DNA from: Tanytarsus gracilentus
Lineage: Eukaryota; Arthropoda; Insecta; Diptera; Chironomidae
Reading direction: 5' to 3'
Length of the DNA stretch: 64,000 bases
NCBI GenBank assembly: GCA_038502055.1
Contig: JAXRKN010000041.1
Coordinates: 3,577,501 to 3,641,500 of the forward strand
Positions 25,460 through 38,000 of the stretch are shown piece after piece. Each line of letters opens with the position of its first letter. Positions within the stretch are counted from its first letter, which is position 1. Made by a program: the position numbers and the translations under genes. Below the pieces are notes generated by a model. That model was not told the DNA's origin, searched no databases, and saw only the letters and a program-made list of their open reading frames with translations.

Positions 25460-26709
25460 ATTAGATTAGATTAGATGACGATTAGGTGGCCACTACCGAA
25501 GTAGGAGAGACGTCCAACGCAACCACACATGATTGACCCCCGATTCCTCGGAAAAGCAGGGTCTAGCGGGCTACTTAGGCAAGTATCTACAGTCGATACA
25601 AGCCACAGGTTACGAACAAACCCCTTCTCGGAATAAATACAATTAGATAATCGTTAGTGAGAACTGATGTCGGGCCAACCACCCTCTACCATCAGCGTTG
25701 GTTAATAGGGAATTTTAAAATACCTTTACGGCAATGTTAGTGTGTTAGTGATTTTGTTTTTATAAGTTTTTGTTTTCGAATGATTTTTGTTTGTAGTTTC
25801 TAGCGAAACTACGGTTAAGAACAGTCTTGTTTACTGAACAGATATTACAGTTTCCAACTAATCACAACCAAATCAACATTTTATTTATTTCAAATCACTT
25901 GGAGAAAAGCCGTGATTCCACCTCTACCTTCCTCAACTGTTACTATTGTTCACAGTTGGATTGATTAAAACATACACAAACACATACCCTCCCTCAAGAT
26001 CGAAGTGTGCAAACCCCTTAGTTCCTATCTATCGGTATCCTTACAAACAAAATTATACATAGAATTACAATTCTCTAACTGTCATTATTAATTTGAATTT
26101 CAACCTCCCCCTCTAAATTCAGCTTTTTTCACTTATCTTTGTTTAATTCCCCCTTTGTTTATTTCGCATCTCCCTATTTTCCTAATTTAATTCAAACAAT
26201 TTCAAATCAACTTTTTCATCTAAGTAATATGATCAATACTACGACTATTAAAGAGCTTCATCACACAGTGGACACTTCCAATGACATGTCAAGCAATCCC
26301 GCTCATCTCCCAGAATGAAAAATACTCTCATTTTAATGACAGTAAAAATATTTCAATTAAACTTAATTTACTGATTTAAGCTATCTCCTACACTTCCGTT
26401 CCTTACTGAGCCTAACCGGAATTCAGATGGACCCTGTCACTGTTGAAAATATTTACCTCAATTCATTTAATTAGTAGTCCATGAAAAAAAAAAATTTCCC
26501 GAAAAATCCTCAATTTCTAAACTTCCCATTACAGACTTACAGCCCCTTCCAACTTGCCGAACTCCATTCGCTTATGATACTACCTGTCTTAGACTAACTA
26601 ATTCACTACTTTTTACTACCCTGGCACTGCTTCAAGTGATTTAATTCAAAATTACTAACGGAGCCAATAATTTTTCGACTACTCTCTTCAAAAGCACACT
26701 TCGATCTCC
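25460..26709 (-). mobile_element. Non-coding retroposon-like element, copy B (about 1.25 kb, inverted)
   Basis: Read on the minus strand, this insertion starts at GGAGATCGAAGTGTGC (right end) and finishes in the same pentanucleotide tail as copy A (TTAGA units, 25457-25476). It has perfect 25-bp flanking duplications. Blocks shared with copy A occur in the same order along the whole length, with scattered substitutions and indels. It is about 240 bp longer than copy A. A 14-bp inverted repeat links the element's 5' end (26694-26707) with an internal site (25997-26010). No coding frame is present. Confidence 0.85.
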
Positions 26710-26734
26710 AGAAAATTTAAATAAAGACATTTAG
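26710..26734. repeat. Right 25-bp target-site duplication of copy B
   Basis: Matches 25435-25459 exactly. It marks the 5' side of the inverted element. Confidence 0.85.
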
Positions 26735-29048
26735 GAAAAAATTAAAAATAAAATTGTAAAGAATAAAAAATTCCGATTTAGAAACACGAGTCAAATTCTT
26801 GTGACAAATAGAAAAACCATTGTTGGAAAAAAGTTCTATAATAATGTTGACTCACATTAAATTTTTTTATCCACGTGCTTGTAAATTCAATTTCGAGTGT
26901 TTGTTTGAGAAAATTATTCTAAGGATTATCATATTATAAAAAGGTCTTTTATCGGAGATTTAAAACGTTCTATGTCATGCCAATAAACGCGTGAATAGCA
27001 TTTGAAATAAGCTGAAAAATTCCTTTCAATAAAATTTGAGGGATAAAAAAATCACGCATTCCTTAATCAATCATCCTTCGAAATCTGATTTGCCTAAAAC
27101 GAGGGTGAAACGTGAGGCTCCTTGAGCAAATTTTCTGGCTGAAAGTGTTAAACTAAATAAATTATTTTGTATATTTGAACCTGTCGTACGCCATATCACA
27201 AATTGTGATTCGAAGAATCCTGAAAAAGTGAAAATTTGACAAACTTTTAGAAGAGTTGGGACTTAAATTACACTTAATAAAATATTGCGAGTAAAAGATC
27301 AAAAAGATTAAGTAACAAAAATAATCTTAATTTGTTAATTTTTTGAAATTTTAACTTTTCAGTAGGTTTTTCAATTTTGTTGTAAAAATCTTATCTTTGC
27401 TTTAAAAATTTAATGCATTTACCCACACTAACAAAATTTAAGTCATCGATTCAACGATTCAACTCGAAGGATCAAATTTTATTTTTTGCGTTTTAAAACC
27501 CTTCTCTGAAATCTATTCGCGAAAATTCCATCTCTGGGAAGGTTATTTTCATGAAAAAATTCAGATGAGATAACAATGAAAATTATTTTGTAAAAATCCG
27601 TAAAATCTTAGATGACAACTCTATTAAAAAATAAATAAAAATTTGATGTTTTTTTGTCACGGGGTGAATTACTTTTTTATTTTAGCAAACAATATATATT
27701 TCACGAAGGTTATACAATTGACCAATTCAAAACAAAACATTGAACGTGTCAAGTTTATTAAGTAAACAAAATTGAAAACGCGCCAATTTTTAATGTTCTA
27801 AACTTCTTCTTCTAATGTTTCGATGCTGATGAATCATTAATGGGTAATTGATTCAATTTAAAAAATGTTTTATAGCCTTAAATTAATAAAACTGAAAAAA
27901 GCTAAAGTATACACGCGAGATTTACCTCAGCGAGTTTAAAAATAGCTCATCAAATGTGGGTTTAACGCAAAAAATTTCCACATTGTTATCGAACACATGG
28001 AAGGTGCGGAAAATTTAATTACACAAGCTGAAATTCACAGTGCAGAAAAATTGATGAAATGTGAAAATTTGGCGAAGTTATTTTGTTACAAATTTTTCGA
28101 GGTATTTAATGAGCGTTTAAAATTAGAATATTTAAAATTTTGAACTAATTTAAATTTTTTCTCGAAATTTTCACCAAGAATTGAGTAATTGACATTTATG
28201 TCTTTTAAAAATGTTTCAGTCGAAAAATTTATTTCATGAAATTACAAAAATAAATTAATGGCAACTTTCTTAGAACTAGAATGTTTACAATTCTTGAAGG
28301 TTTTTTATTTCGATATTAATAAAATTTAAAAAATATAAGAAAAGTTCATTTATACAGAAAGTATCAAATTTCAGAAGGCGGGGAAAACTCCTGGAAGTTT
28401 TACACCCACTCTAGAATATAAAAAATATGAAATTGAACTCTAGAAATAAAAAAGTTTTTATATGAAAGGTGTTAATAAATTTTTACTGGTTATATTTGTC
28501 CAAGTTGTCAAATAACATCAATTATCAAATAATTAAACCAAACAATTATTAGCACGTCTATTAGTAAGTTCAATTTTATTAATTAATCGTTAGTTAAACT
28601 TTCACATCAAGCAATTTCTGTTTATTAGAGTTCAGCGTAAAAAAAAGTTTTCGACAATTTTATTTCTTCAGTCTTGAAATCTTTATCGAGTGCTACAAGA
28701 ACTATTTATGCAAAAAACAATTCCATATATCACTAGAGTGTTTAAACAGATGTTCAAACTGTGTTTTCATCACTTTTTAAATTTACATGTCGAATTGGAA
28801 AAGTAAAAATTTAAATAAATTACGCGCGTACACACAAATAATATTTTCTCTTCTTTACAATTCATTCTAATTTTAGGAGTAAATGAGGATGAAAATATCT
28901 ACATTATGCATGATGTCGAAAGTTTAGTGTCATTAACTCATACATGTAATATATTCAGTGCGTCTCTCATTTATGTGGGCCATTACCATGTGAAAAAGCA
29001 ACTACAATAATTTTATTTTCTGTAAAAAAATGAAGTGAAAAACGAGTG
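26735..29048. other. Upstream flank of the receptor gene
   Basis: AT-rich DNA with no coding exon seen. The last ~100 bases are the probable 5' UTR of the receptor: an in-frame TGA at 29031 precedes the first ATG. Promoter or non-coding 5' exons may be here but cannot be delimited. Confidence 0.45.
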
Positions 29049-32000
29049 ATGATCATGATGAACTATATAATGGATGTAAAAACGGCAACAGACTCCTACG
29101 TCGATGACGATAGTGCCAGTGTAATTATTATGGATCAGAACAGTAATAAAATGGCCGACTTTAACGACTACTTTGGAAGTGGTCAAGATAATTTCTCAAA
29201 TCTAGACGCGGGTGATGAAATCAAATTCGTATTTACACCCGAGACAATCATAAATTTCACCACAATTGCAATCGATAATGCGACATCTTCTAAAAGTGAA
29301 GTGGGCTATCGAGATCCGCTGACGATAATTTTGCCAATCACATTTATGTATTCTGTAATTTTTATTGCGGGTGTTTTGGGAAATGTTATAACTTGTGTTG
29401 TTATCTACAAAAATAAGACAATGCACACCGCCACTAACTACTACCTCTTCAATCTTGCCGTCTCGGATTTCCTTGTGCTTATGTTCGGTGAGTAGTAAAA
29501 TATTCATTATAGAGCTTGAGGTTCATTAATTTTAAGCGTACACCTGGTATTTGTACATTATGAATTAAATTCACCCTAAAAGATATTTCAAACAGCTTCT
29601 GCGTGAAGAATATGAGTAACCTAATGCACCAATCATTGTTATTAAAAATAACTTTAGTGTTCATCGCATCGTTGTTGATGCAGTGTTATAGAAACAAACT
29701 CATTGATCTCGAATTAATTGCATACTTGAAAGATATGTACGTTAACTTGAGGCGTCACAAATAACCTTTTGTGTCTTTTTTCAACTCTTTTGTCATCCAA
29801 ACACAAAAAAAAAGAATTCCTAATTTCCTTTTTTTTATATGGCTGCATGGACTTACATATATTTTTCATACGATGTAGGTTCTCCGCCCATCCATGCTTC
29901 GTTTGACGAAGGAAATTGATAAAATATTTGAGGGGGAGATGAATTTTTTTCACGCTACAAGAATTTGGTGGTTTCATTGCTATGGAGTTAAGTTTAAGAT
30001 TTATTACAGAGTTTTTGAAGTGAAAATTTAAACTGAATTTTTTATGAAGTTTTCAAATGTTACTAGGCTGAATTTGATTTCACGCTGACAAATTTCTATA
30101 TTTTCTTCAAACAATTGAACTTACGTCTATCGACTGCCTCCGCAATCTAGCAACTGTTTTCTCTCCCATAGGGAAAAATAACAATGTAATATTAAAAAGA
30201 CAAAGAGAAAAGTTTAATCACGTTTTGCCATGAGAAGCTTTAAGCTTTTTTGACCCAAAGTTAAGTTTTTTTTTCAGGATTGTGCTTCAACTTTTCTGCA
30301 CGTGTTGTGTCTAGTCCAATAAATAATAATAATTTGGAGGATTTACTCATAAAACTTTCTTTTATCTGTAAAAGTTATTCTCGTAACAAAGAGAAACTTA
30401 ATCTGCTAAACATCCGGATAATGACGATCAATAGAAACCTTTAAAGGAGGAATTTTTTCAACTAAACATAATTTTGAAAGGAAATAGATAATTCGATAAT
30501 CTTAAGGAATGATAAAAATGGACAAAATAATAATTTCTGTGGAGCCGTGCCCATCCTTCTCAGAAGAACTTGCAAAATATTTATTCAAAGATGTTTACAT
30601 GTACAAAAGGTTATCGGAAGTTCTGTGGTCCTTTTCTTATTTTAACTAAATTGTCAGATGCTTCACGAAAAAGACTTGGAGGCTTCAAATTAAATTGATA
30701 AATCATAAAAGTTGAAAAATTTATTTTTATTTTTTTTCGGTAAGAAAATCCATCAATGAAATTTGGTTTAGAAATTTATTTAGGTTATTTTGAAACATTT
30801 GTGATAAATCGATTTATAAGCTAAAAAAAATATTTTCAACTGCTGAGTCTTGTTTGACATGTCCCCAAAGTTGAAACAGAAACTTCTTATTTCTGCTCGA
30901 ATTTTTCCAAGTTCAATAAAGTGCAAAAAAAATCTTCTCCTCTTGGGGGTTGTTTAAGACGTTCGTGATAAAAAATGCTGGAAGTTTTTTGTGCTGTTGA
31001 CATCTTGTTGCATATTAAAAATTATAAGCATTTACGTTTTTTGAAAGCTTTTCCACCTTATTTAGTTTTAAAAACAAAAGTCTGTTTTAAATTCATGAAA
31101 ATGTCACATGACATTTTTTCTGATCCCTCCTCAGATTTGTCACGCATAGAATAAAGATTTATGCAAACATTTTTCATTCTCGTTCACTTTACTTTCATTT
31201 CAGGCATGCCTGTGGATCTCTACAACATTTGGTTTCCATCAGCCTTTCCTTTCAGTGAAATTGTTTGCATCCTTCAAGGACTTTTCTCGGAGACATCGAC
31301 AAACGCGACTATCCTCACAATAACATCGTTCACGTGTGAACGATACATTGCCATTTGTCATCCATTTAGGTGAGCATTGAGATGAGAGAACAATATTTAT
31401 TTTTTATCGCGGCATTGTTCGAGGATGTGATGTTTAGAAAAATAAATTTATCTTTTGTAAACGAACATAATCCGATTTCGTTGAAGACAACATCAAGCAA
31501 TTTTTAAAGCATCCCTTTTCCCTGAAATTATTTTATAGCTTTCATCTATTTTATGACGACGTAATCTAATACAATTCAATTACTCATTGCATGATTTCCA
31601 TTATGATATTTTAAAAACAATTTACCTTGCTTAAAATTGCAAGTCACGACTAGATCCAAATAAATTCTCGCATCATCGTGACTTTATGGTGTTGCTATTA
31701 AAGAATAGCTTATCGCATTATAAGCTTGAATTATTGACTGTGAGAGTCATTCTTATGATTTATAATAACCATTATGAGAGAATGTCATGTCCTAATATTT
31801 ATCTCTGAAAATACATTTTGAAATTCTATGTAAAGCGTTAAAAATGCCCGAAAAACTTTTCATCGTCTGAACTAATCCTTAAAAGTTTAGATGCGAATTT
31901 TCATATTTTACCTTCTTATTATTGTTTGTATCTTATCAACAAAGTCAAGGAAACCTAGAAATAGAATCCAATTTGTAAATTCTTGATTCAGTGTTTTTCT

Positions 32001-35000
32001 CTTTGATTTTACGCCCTCAAGAAGTTCAGAAATATTTCAAATATTCAGAACCCAAAAAAGCAAAAAAATTCATTGATTGTAATGTAACTCTGACACCTAA
32101 ACCTTAATGGGTTTCGAATTGAAATTTATGACATAAATTTTTATACACGCGTGATGACATTATTGAATGAATTGCCGAGAGGGTTAAGGATGAACTGTCT
32201 GACTTGAAACATAATATTATTTAGAAGATCGCGACAGCTAAATTCATAAAATTTACTTTCATTTTATCATAACAAAAATTAAATGTTTAAAGCACCAAAA
32301 TATCTAAAAGTCACATTAACATTAAATACAATTTTTACCAAATCTATGAGGCATCAAAATGTGAAAGATTTATGATGAAAAATCTTCTCTTAACCAAGTG
32401 AAATCCAGCACATCCTTTTAGTCTTTATTCGAGAAATTCAAGAATGATTAATGAGCACAAGAGTTTACTGTTATTTTTCTTGAGCGTTCCTCCTTCAACT
32501 TCAAATACACAAAGCTTTTCATTGTATTATTTTCTCTTACACGTGCATGAATGTATATACGCGGAGTCATATTGAGTAATTTTCATCATTTTCATTGTGA
32601 GTTGATGTTAAAGAATGCTCAAAGTAAAATAAAATTATTTTTGTTTCATCCTTTGAAGTAAAATATTAAATTTGGTCCAAATTATTTGGATGAGAAACCC
32701 AAAAGGTTCATATTTCTTGAAAAATCCTACATTACATCTCTACCGAAAATAAATTGAAGTCCCACTGTCATGAGTGGCATAAAGAAGGCAATTTTAGATT
32801 TAGTCACGCTTGATTCACGCTTTTCAGCCCCATTGATTTTAATGTGTCTATTGAGAGGACGAGAGAAAGAGTGGGATAAAAAATTCAGAGATAATAGAAA
32901 AAAATTACACTTTCGAATGTTGTGTTTGACACGACTTCAAGCTGTATGGGTAAACATTTTCAAACCAATCACATGTCCATGTTCAATGAGCTGAATGAAG
33001 CTTTTTCCAAATTGCATATCAATGTCAAGGTTTTTTTTCACTATTCCCGAAAAAGGTTGACTTTCTTGAAAGAAATTATTTTTCGCTCACATATTCATCA
33101 AGTTCACCTTAACAATAACAAGAAGAAAATTAATGGACATTTTTTGAATGAGTGAAAAAGAGCTTTGAAGCAATTACTTGCATACTGATGATGAGTTAGC
33201 GAAAAAAGACCGTCACATTAATAAAGGAAGAGCAACGTTGAGCATAATAGCTTTAATTTTATAAAAAGAACCTTAAAAAATATCGTCCTTAAATAAAAAA
33301 TGCCAGAAATAACCTTTTTTAAATTATCATGATAAGGACTTTAAAAAATAAAACGGCTTCTAGAATTTTTATTTAATTAAAAATTTAAAATTTACAAGCT
33401 TTTATTAATCTCATTTAAAAACATCAAAAGAAACTTAAAATAGTAAAGTTAACGTACGTGTTGTAAAATTATTTTAGCAAATTAATTTTCAATCCCTTCT
33501 CAAGCGAAAAATAAACGCCTGCCATAAATTGTTGTTCACAGTAAAAATACACAAGAGAAATTTTTTTTAAGGTTTTTTGAGCCATAAAAAAGAAACGAAA
33601 AGTTGTGGGTTTCTAATTGAGTTTTTGGGTTCGGTAAAAAGAAACTAAGGCTTATCTCTTGACTCTTCTTTTGATGCTTTTCGAGGGTGTCTTTACGTTC
33701 AATAATTGATTCAATTTATAAATTCAATCAGCCAAAAAAAAGTTGCGATTGTTGAGAGGACGCGATGAGGATGTTGATGCTGAAGGGTCGATTTTTTAAT
33801 GATGGTAAGAAGATATTTTCAGTTGAGTTCGTCTGCAAAAATACCCAATTGATTTTTAAGAAATGACTATCAATTTTTTTGGGATTTATTAAAGCATTCA
33901 AAAAATATTATTTCTCAAATGCCAAATTAATATTTATGAAAATTCAATTCAGTCATTTTCGATTAAAAAAATTTATCAGACGAATTTATTATTTTTTTAA
34001 TAACTTTCAAAATATCTCGCAAAAGAAGTAAATTACATTTTTTTGTCATGTTCTTTTCACATCTTTAGTTCAAAGGATCTCGGACCGAAGGCGTATAACT
34101 CAAAGACTTTAATGATGTCAAAATGAAGTAAACGAATCTCTTATGAAAAGAGGAGCAAGAAGAACTTTCAGTAATAAACATGTCTTACAAATTTTTTCTG
34201 CCTGAGATAAAAATCTTTCGCGACTCTTGCTAAAACAACATTGAAGACTCTTTTTATTTGTTATGAAAACTTTTCATCATGTTGACTATCTAAGGGGAAA
34301 AATTATGCAAGTCACGTTGCGTGGCTTTGTGACAGTTTTGGTAATATCGGGGAAAAAAACCTTAATGAATATCTTTTGATCACATGATTTCTTTACAATT
34401 TACTCGTATAATTATTATTCTCATTTATGTCTTTTTCCTCAATCGTTTTCCTCTCGCCCTTAATTTTATTCGGCTTGTCAATAACTATGAGGAGGGAGAA
34501 AAATGAAAAGATTAATTAAACAAGCAGTTATGGGTTTGATTAATGAAATGACTTACTTTCATCGACTATTGTTTTATAAATTACATGTGCGGGAATCTCA
34601 ATGTAGAGCACAAGAAACAGGGCGACCCCGTGACTGGAAGTGAAAGAAGAAATTTTTGTAATAACATGTGTGTGGAACTTAATAATACCCGACTTATGTG
34701 AGAAGGAGGGAAAAACTTTTGATACGGGTAAAAAAGCTTTATAGCCTCCGGTAAATTAGCAAAAAAATGGTCAAAGTCGAGGGATTTGCGGAAGAGAAAG
34801 AAATTTGGCTAAACTCAAATCACCAGCACATTTTTTTGCCATCAAAGCTTTTCTTTTTTAACTGTTCATGATTTTTAGGTGAATAAATGTTGATATTTTC
34901 CAACCCTCAAGAGACTCTCTCAACAATTCAATCCTTATCGATCACGCTGCTTCTTTTCCTATCAATCTTATCTTGACACTCACCTCAACATGTATATCCA

Positions 35001-38000
35001 TCCTGTGAAAGCAGTCAACATCGAATTATTAATCTCAATCATGAATTTATTCTTCATGATGATCAATGACCTGCAACGAAGTGACTCACATTTAAGAAGG
35101 TTACACACACACACATTAAATGGAGTCACTTACCCTATAAAAATGTGAACCATATAGACGGAGAATGAGAGTCGACCCAGCACTCGGTACATTCCATAAT
35201 TGAATGTATCGACAATAATCGATCCATAGCGAAAGAAAATACCGATGATTAAAATGCCCAACACGACTCCATAAAAGTGTTTGAAGAAGGCTCCGAGCAG
35301 CGAAGACATTACACCCAATTCAATATCATTTTCGTAGAAATATAATCCAATGAAGCATAATGCGAAATTAATGCACCATGAGCAATTCCATAGAACATAA
35401 GTCCAGAAGTTCTTTTTGTGCAATATGCGACCATTTGCCTGCTTGTGATAGTAATAGAAATACCCGATAACTAAGCCAACGAGATAATTTCCGCTGTTCA
35501 GATGAGTGGCTGTGTGGTATTGATTGAGATATCTGTCGTACTCACTGCCACCAACCAACTGATCCCTCAGCGTCTCGGGGGGCAACATTAGAATTGGCTC
35601 AAGTTTATTTACGTATAAATGGATGAATGTGATGAAGAATGAAATCGCTATTGATCCGAATAGAAGGAGATTTTTCTTTTTTGGATTGCTGTTGAAGAGA
35701 GAAGATTAAAATTGAGAAGTAAAATTAAGTGCTAGGCTATAAATTCCATTAGCATCAAAATGGACAAAATTTTTCATCATAATGATCTTGATTTGAGAAG
35801 GATGTCCCGTCCTTTGGGCATAAAGTGAATTATTTGCGTCTCTCATAAGACTTTTATCAAACTTTAGTGTTGCAAAAAAGTGTGCGATATAAAAAGTTCA
35901 TTAGGATAATTACTTGAGAAAATTACACGAGCAGAAAATTTGTTATCTTAATTTACTCGACACGAGCAATGAAAGCTTAAATTTGAATTCGAAAAGTGAT
36001 CATTATTTTTTTGGGGTTTATAATTGAAAGCTCATTAAAACTTGTAAACTTAAACACAAATGTTTTCGTGAAAATTTCATTAAGAAAATTTAATAAAGCT
36101 TTAAGAGAAATTTCACAAGAATAAGAAATTAACAATTTCCATAGAAATCCAATTAAACACTTACTTAGCAGTAAGCAATAGCAATGCGGTGCCAAAAATG
36201 CTAAGTTGAAAGTCAGCTGAGATGTACCACGTGTGGATCATACACTTGAGTTCTCCACTCACATAATTGTTGATTAATAACAAGTTGGACCACATATTCG
36301 TCCTACATGCTTGTCTCTCATAAATATTGAATTTATCCCAATATGGTCCATCGTCAAGTCGTTGTAGCCACGTGGCATGAAGAAGAACCAGAAACAAAAG
36401 CACCGGAACAAATCGGACAATTCGATAAATTGTCGCTTTTAGCAAAACAAGTAAATTTTTTTTGTGTGTTCTCTCGACATACGAGAGAAGAGAAATGCTG
36501 TTGAGAAATCCACTGAGAAAAAAGAAGGTCTGCACCAAATTTCCTCCATTAATAACAATCATGCCTTTAAGCAAATGGTAGTTCTAAAAAAGGTGATAAA
36601 ATATTTTTACAATCCATTAACAGGTTAATTCATTTTAATTATTTTGATTAATTGTTCAATTTGAAATGCACTCGAGTGAATAATTTTTGGGGGGCATTTT
36701 TGTAAATTATGTCATGACACACTTTTAATATTACTCTTTCTAAAAAATGACATAACTCAATTGGTGGAAGATCCCCTAAATAAAAATAATTGAAAATATT
36801 AATCACCTTTTCAACAAAAACGGGGTTCTGTATAGGAGCGCCCATTATGAACATTGTCGCGTGGCCATAAACTAAAAACAATGTCAAATTACTTAATAGC
36901 ATTTTAATTAATTGTAATTTACCTATCGCTATCATTGACCATATCCGAATTGCGGAAATTGCCCGAAGATCTCGAACTTCTTCCTTGGTTGGCGCCGATA
37001 AAATATACCAATTTCGCCAGAGGGAAAATGATACGATAAACTTTTGAGCTGTGTGAAGAGAACGAAATTAAAAAGAATTTATGTAAATTTTGAACCCTAC
37101 TTAGAGTCGGTAGAGGCGTTTTATAGTGGTCGTCTGCGTCTGCCGAATTATTTTTCTTCTTCCTAAGCCAATAGTCACAAAAGGTTGACGTATAGGTGAC
37201 AGATACGATTGTGAGAAACAGACACACGAAGAAAATATCGAGCGAATCTGTAATAAAAACGCAGAAATATTTCATAAAGTCGGTATCCAAGTGACATTTT
37301 TATTGAGGGGAATTTCCATATATTGACACACGCACAAGAGAGAAAAAAATATTTTGAAAACCCTTTTTTTTATAAATCTGCTTCGTCATTCGAGAAAAGA
37401 CACAACTCAATGATCATGATAAAAATCAATGATAAAAATTATGATTTGCATGAAATATCAAACGTGACCTATGGCAACAATTATCTCATGACAGCTCTCA
37501 CAAAATGTACGATTTTAGAATCTAAATTTTCAAGTGTTTTTTATTCGATAAATTCCACTTTAGAGTTTTCAGTAAATTTTAATTTATCGCAAAGCGAAAA
37601 TCCTGGCGAAAATTTATGAAACAAATTTAGTAAAAAAGGGCGTGGGTAGATGTTCAAAATGTGGCAGCACGCTTTGTGGGTCTTTATTGACTAATTTATT
37701 CTGACGTTGGTAATTAAAAATTTTGACACTCTAATCTGATAAAATTCGTAGTTGAGATGAAAAATAATTAAAAAACTTTTCTGTTGTTGTAATTAACATT
37801 TTTTAAAAAAATTATTGAGAAAAATTTCAAAAATAGAAGATAAATGTTTATACAATATTTTCACCTTTTAATTTAGACCAAAATATTGTGAATAATTCAG
37901 ACAAAAAACACCGCAAAAACAAGATGGGTCTGCAAACGGCGTTGCCATTTCCAATAGCTCCGCATAAATTAGTACCCTACTCCGTTGGCACTTTTGGTTA

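Noticed and set aside
32770..33155. Overlapping plus-strand frames in receptor intron 2, considered as an extra receptor exon
   Set aside because: The receptor sequence is continuous from ICHPFR (ending 31369) to SHTMSKL (43486) with matching phase, so no exon is missing there; the frames have no membrane pattern.
35130..35588. Reading the acyltransferase exon through its donor to the first stop as a gene end
   Set aside because: The frame stops directly after the donor, whereas splicing GG|GTAAG to 35070 restores a continuous C-terminal membrane segment ending in the family-typical LYIEIPAHV.
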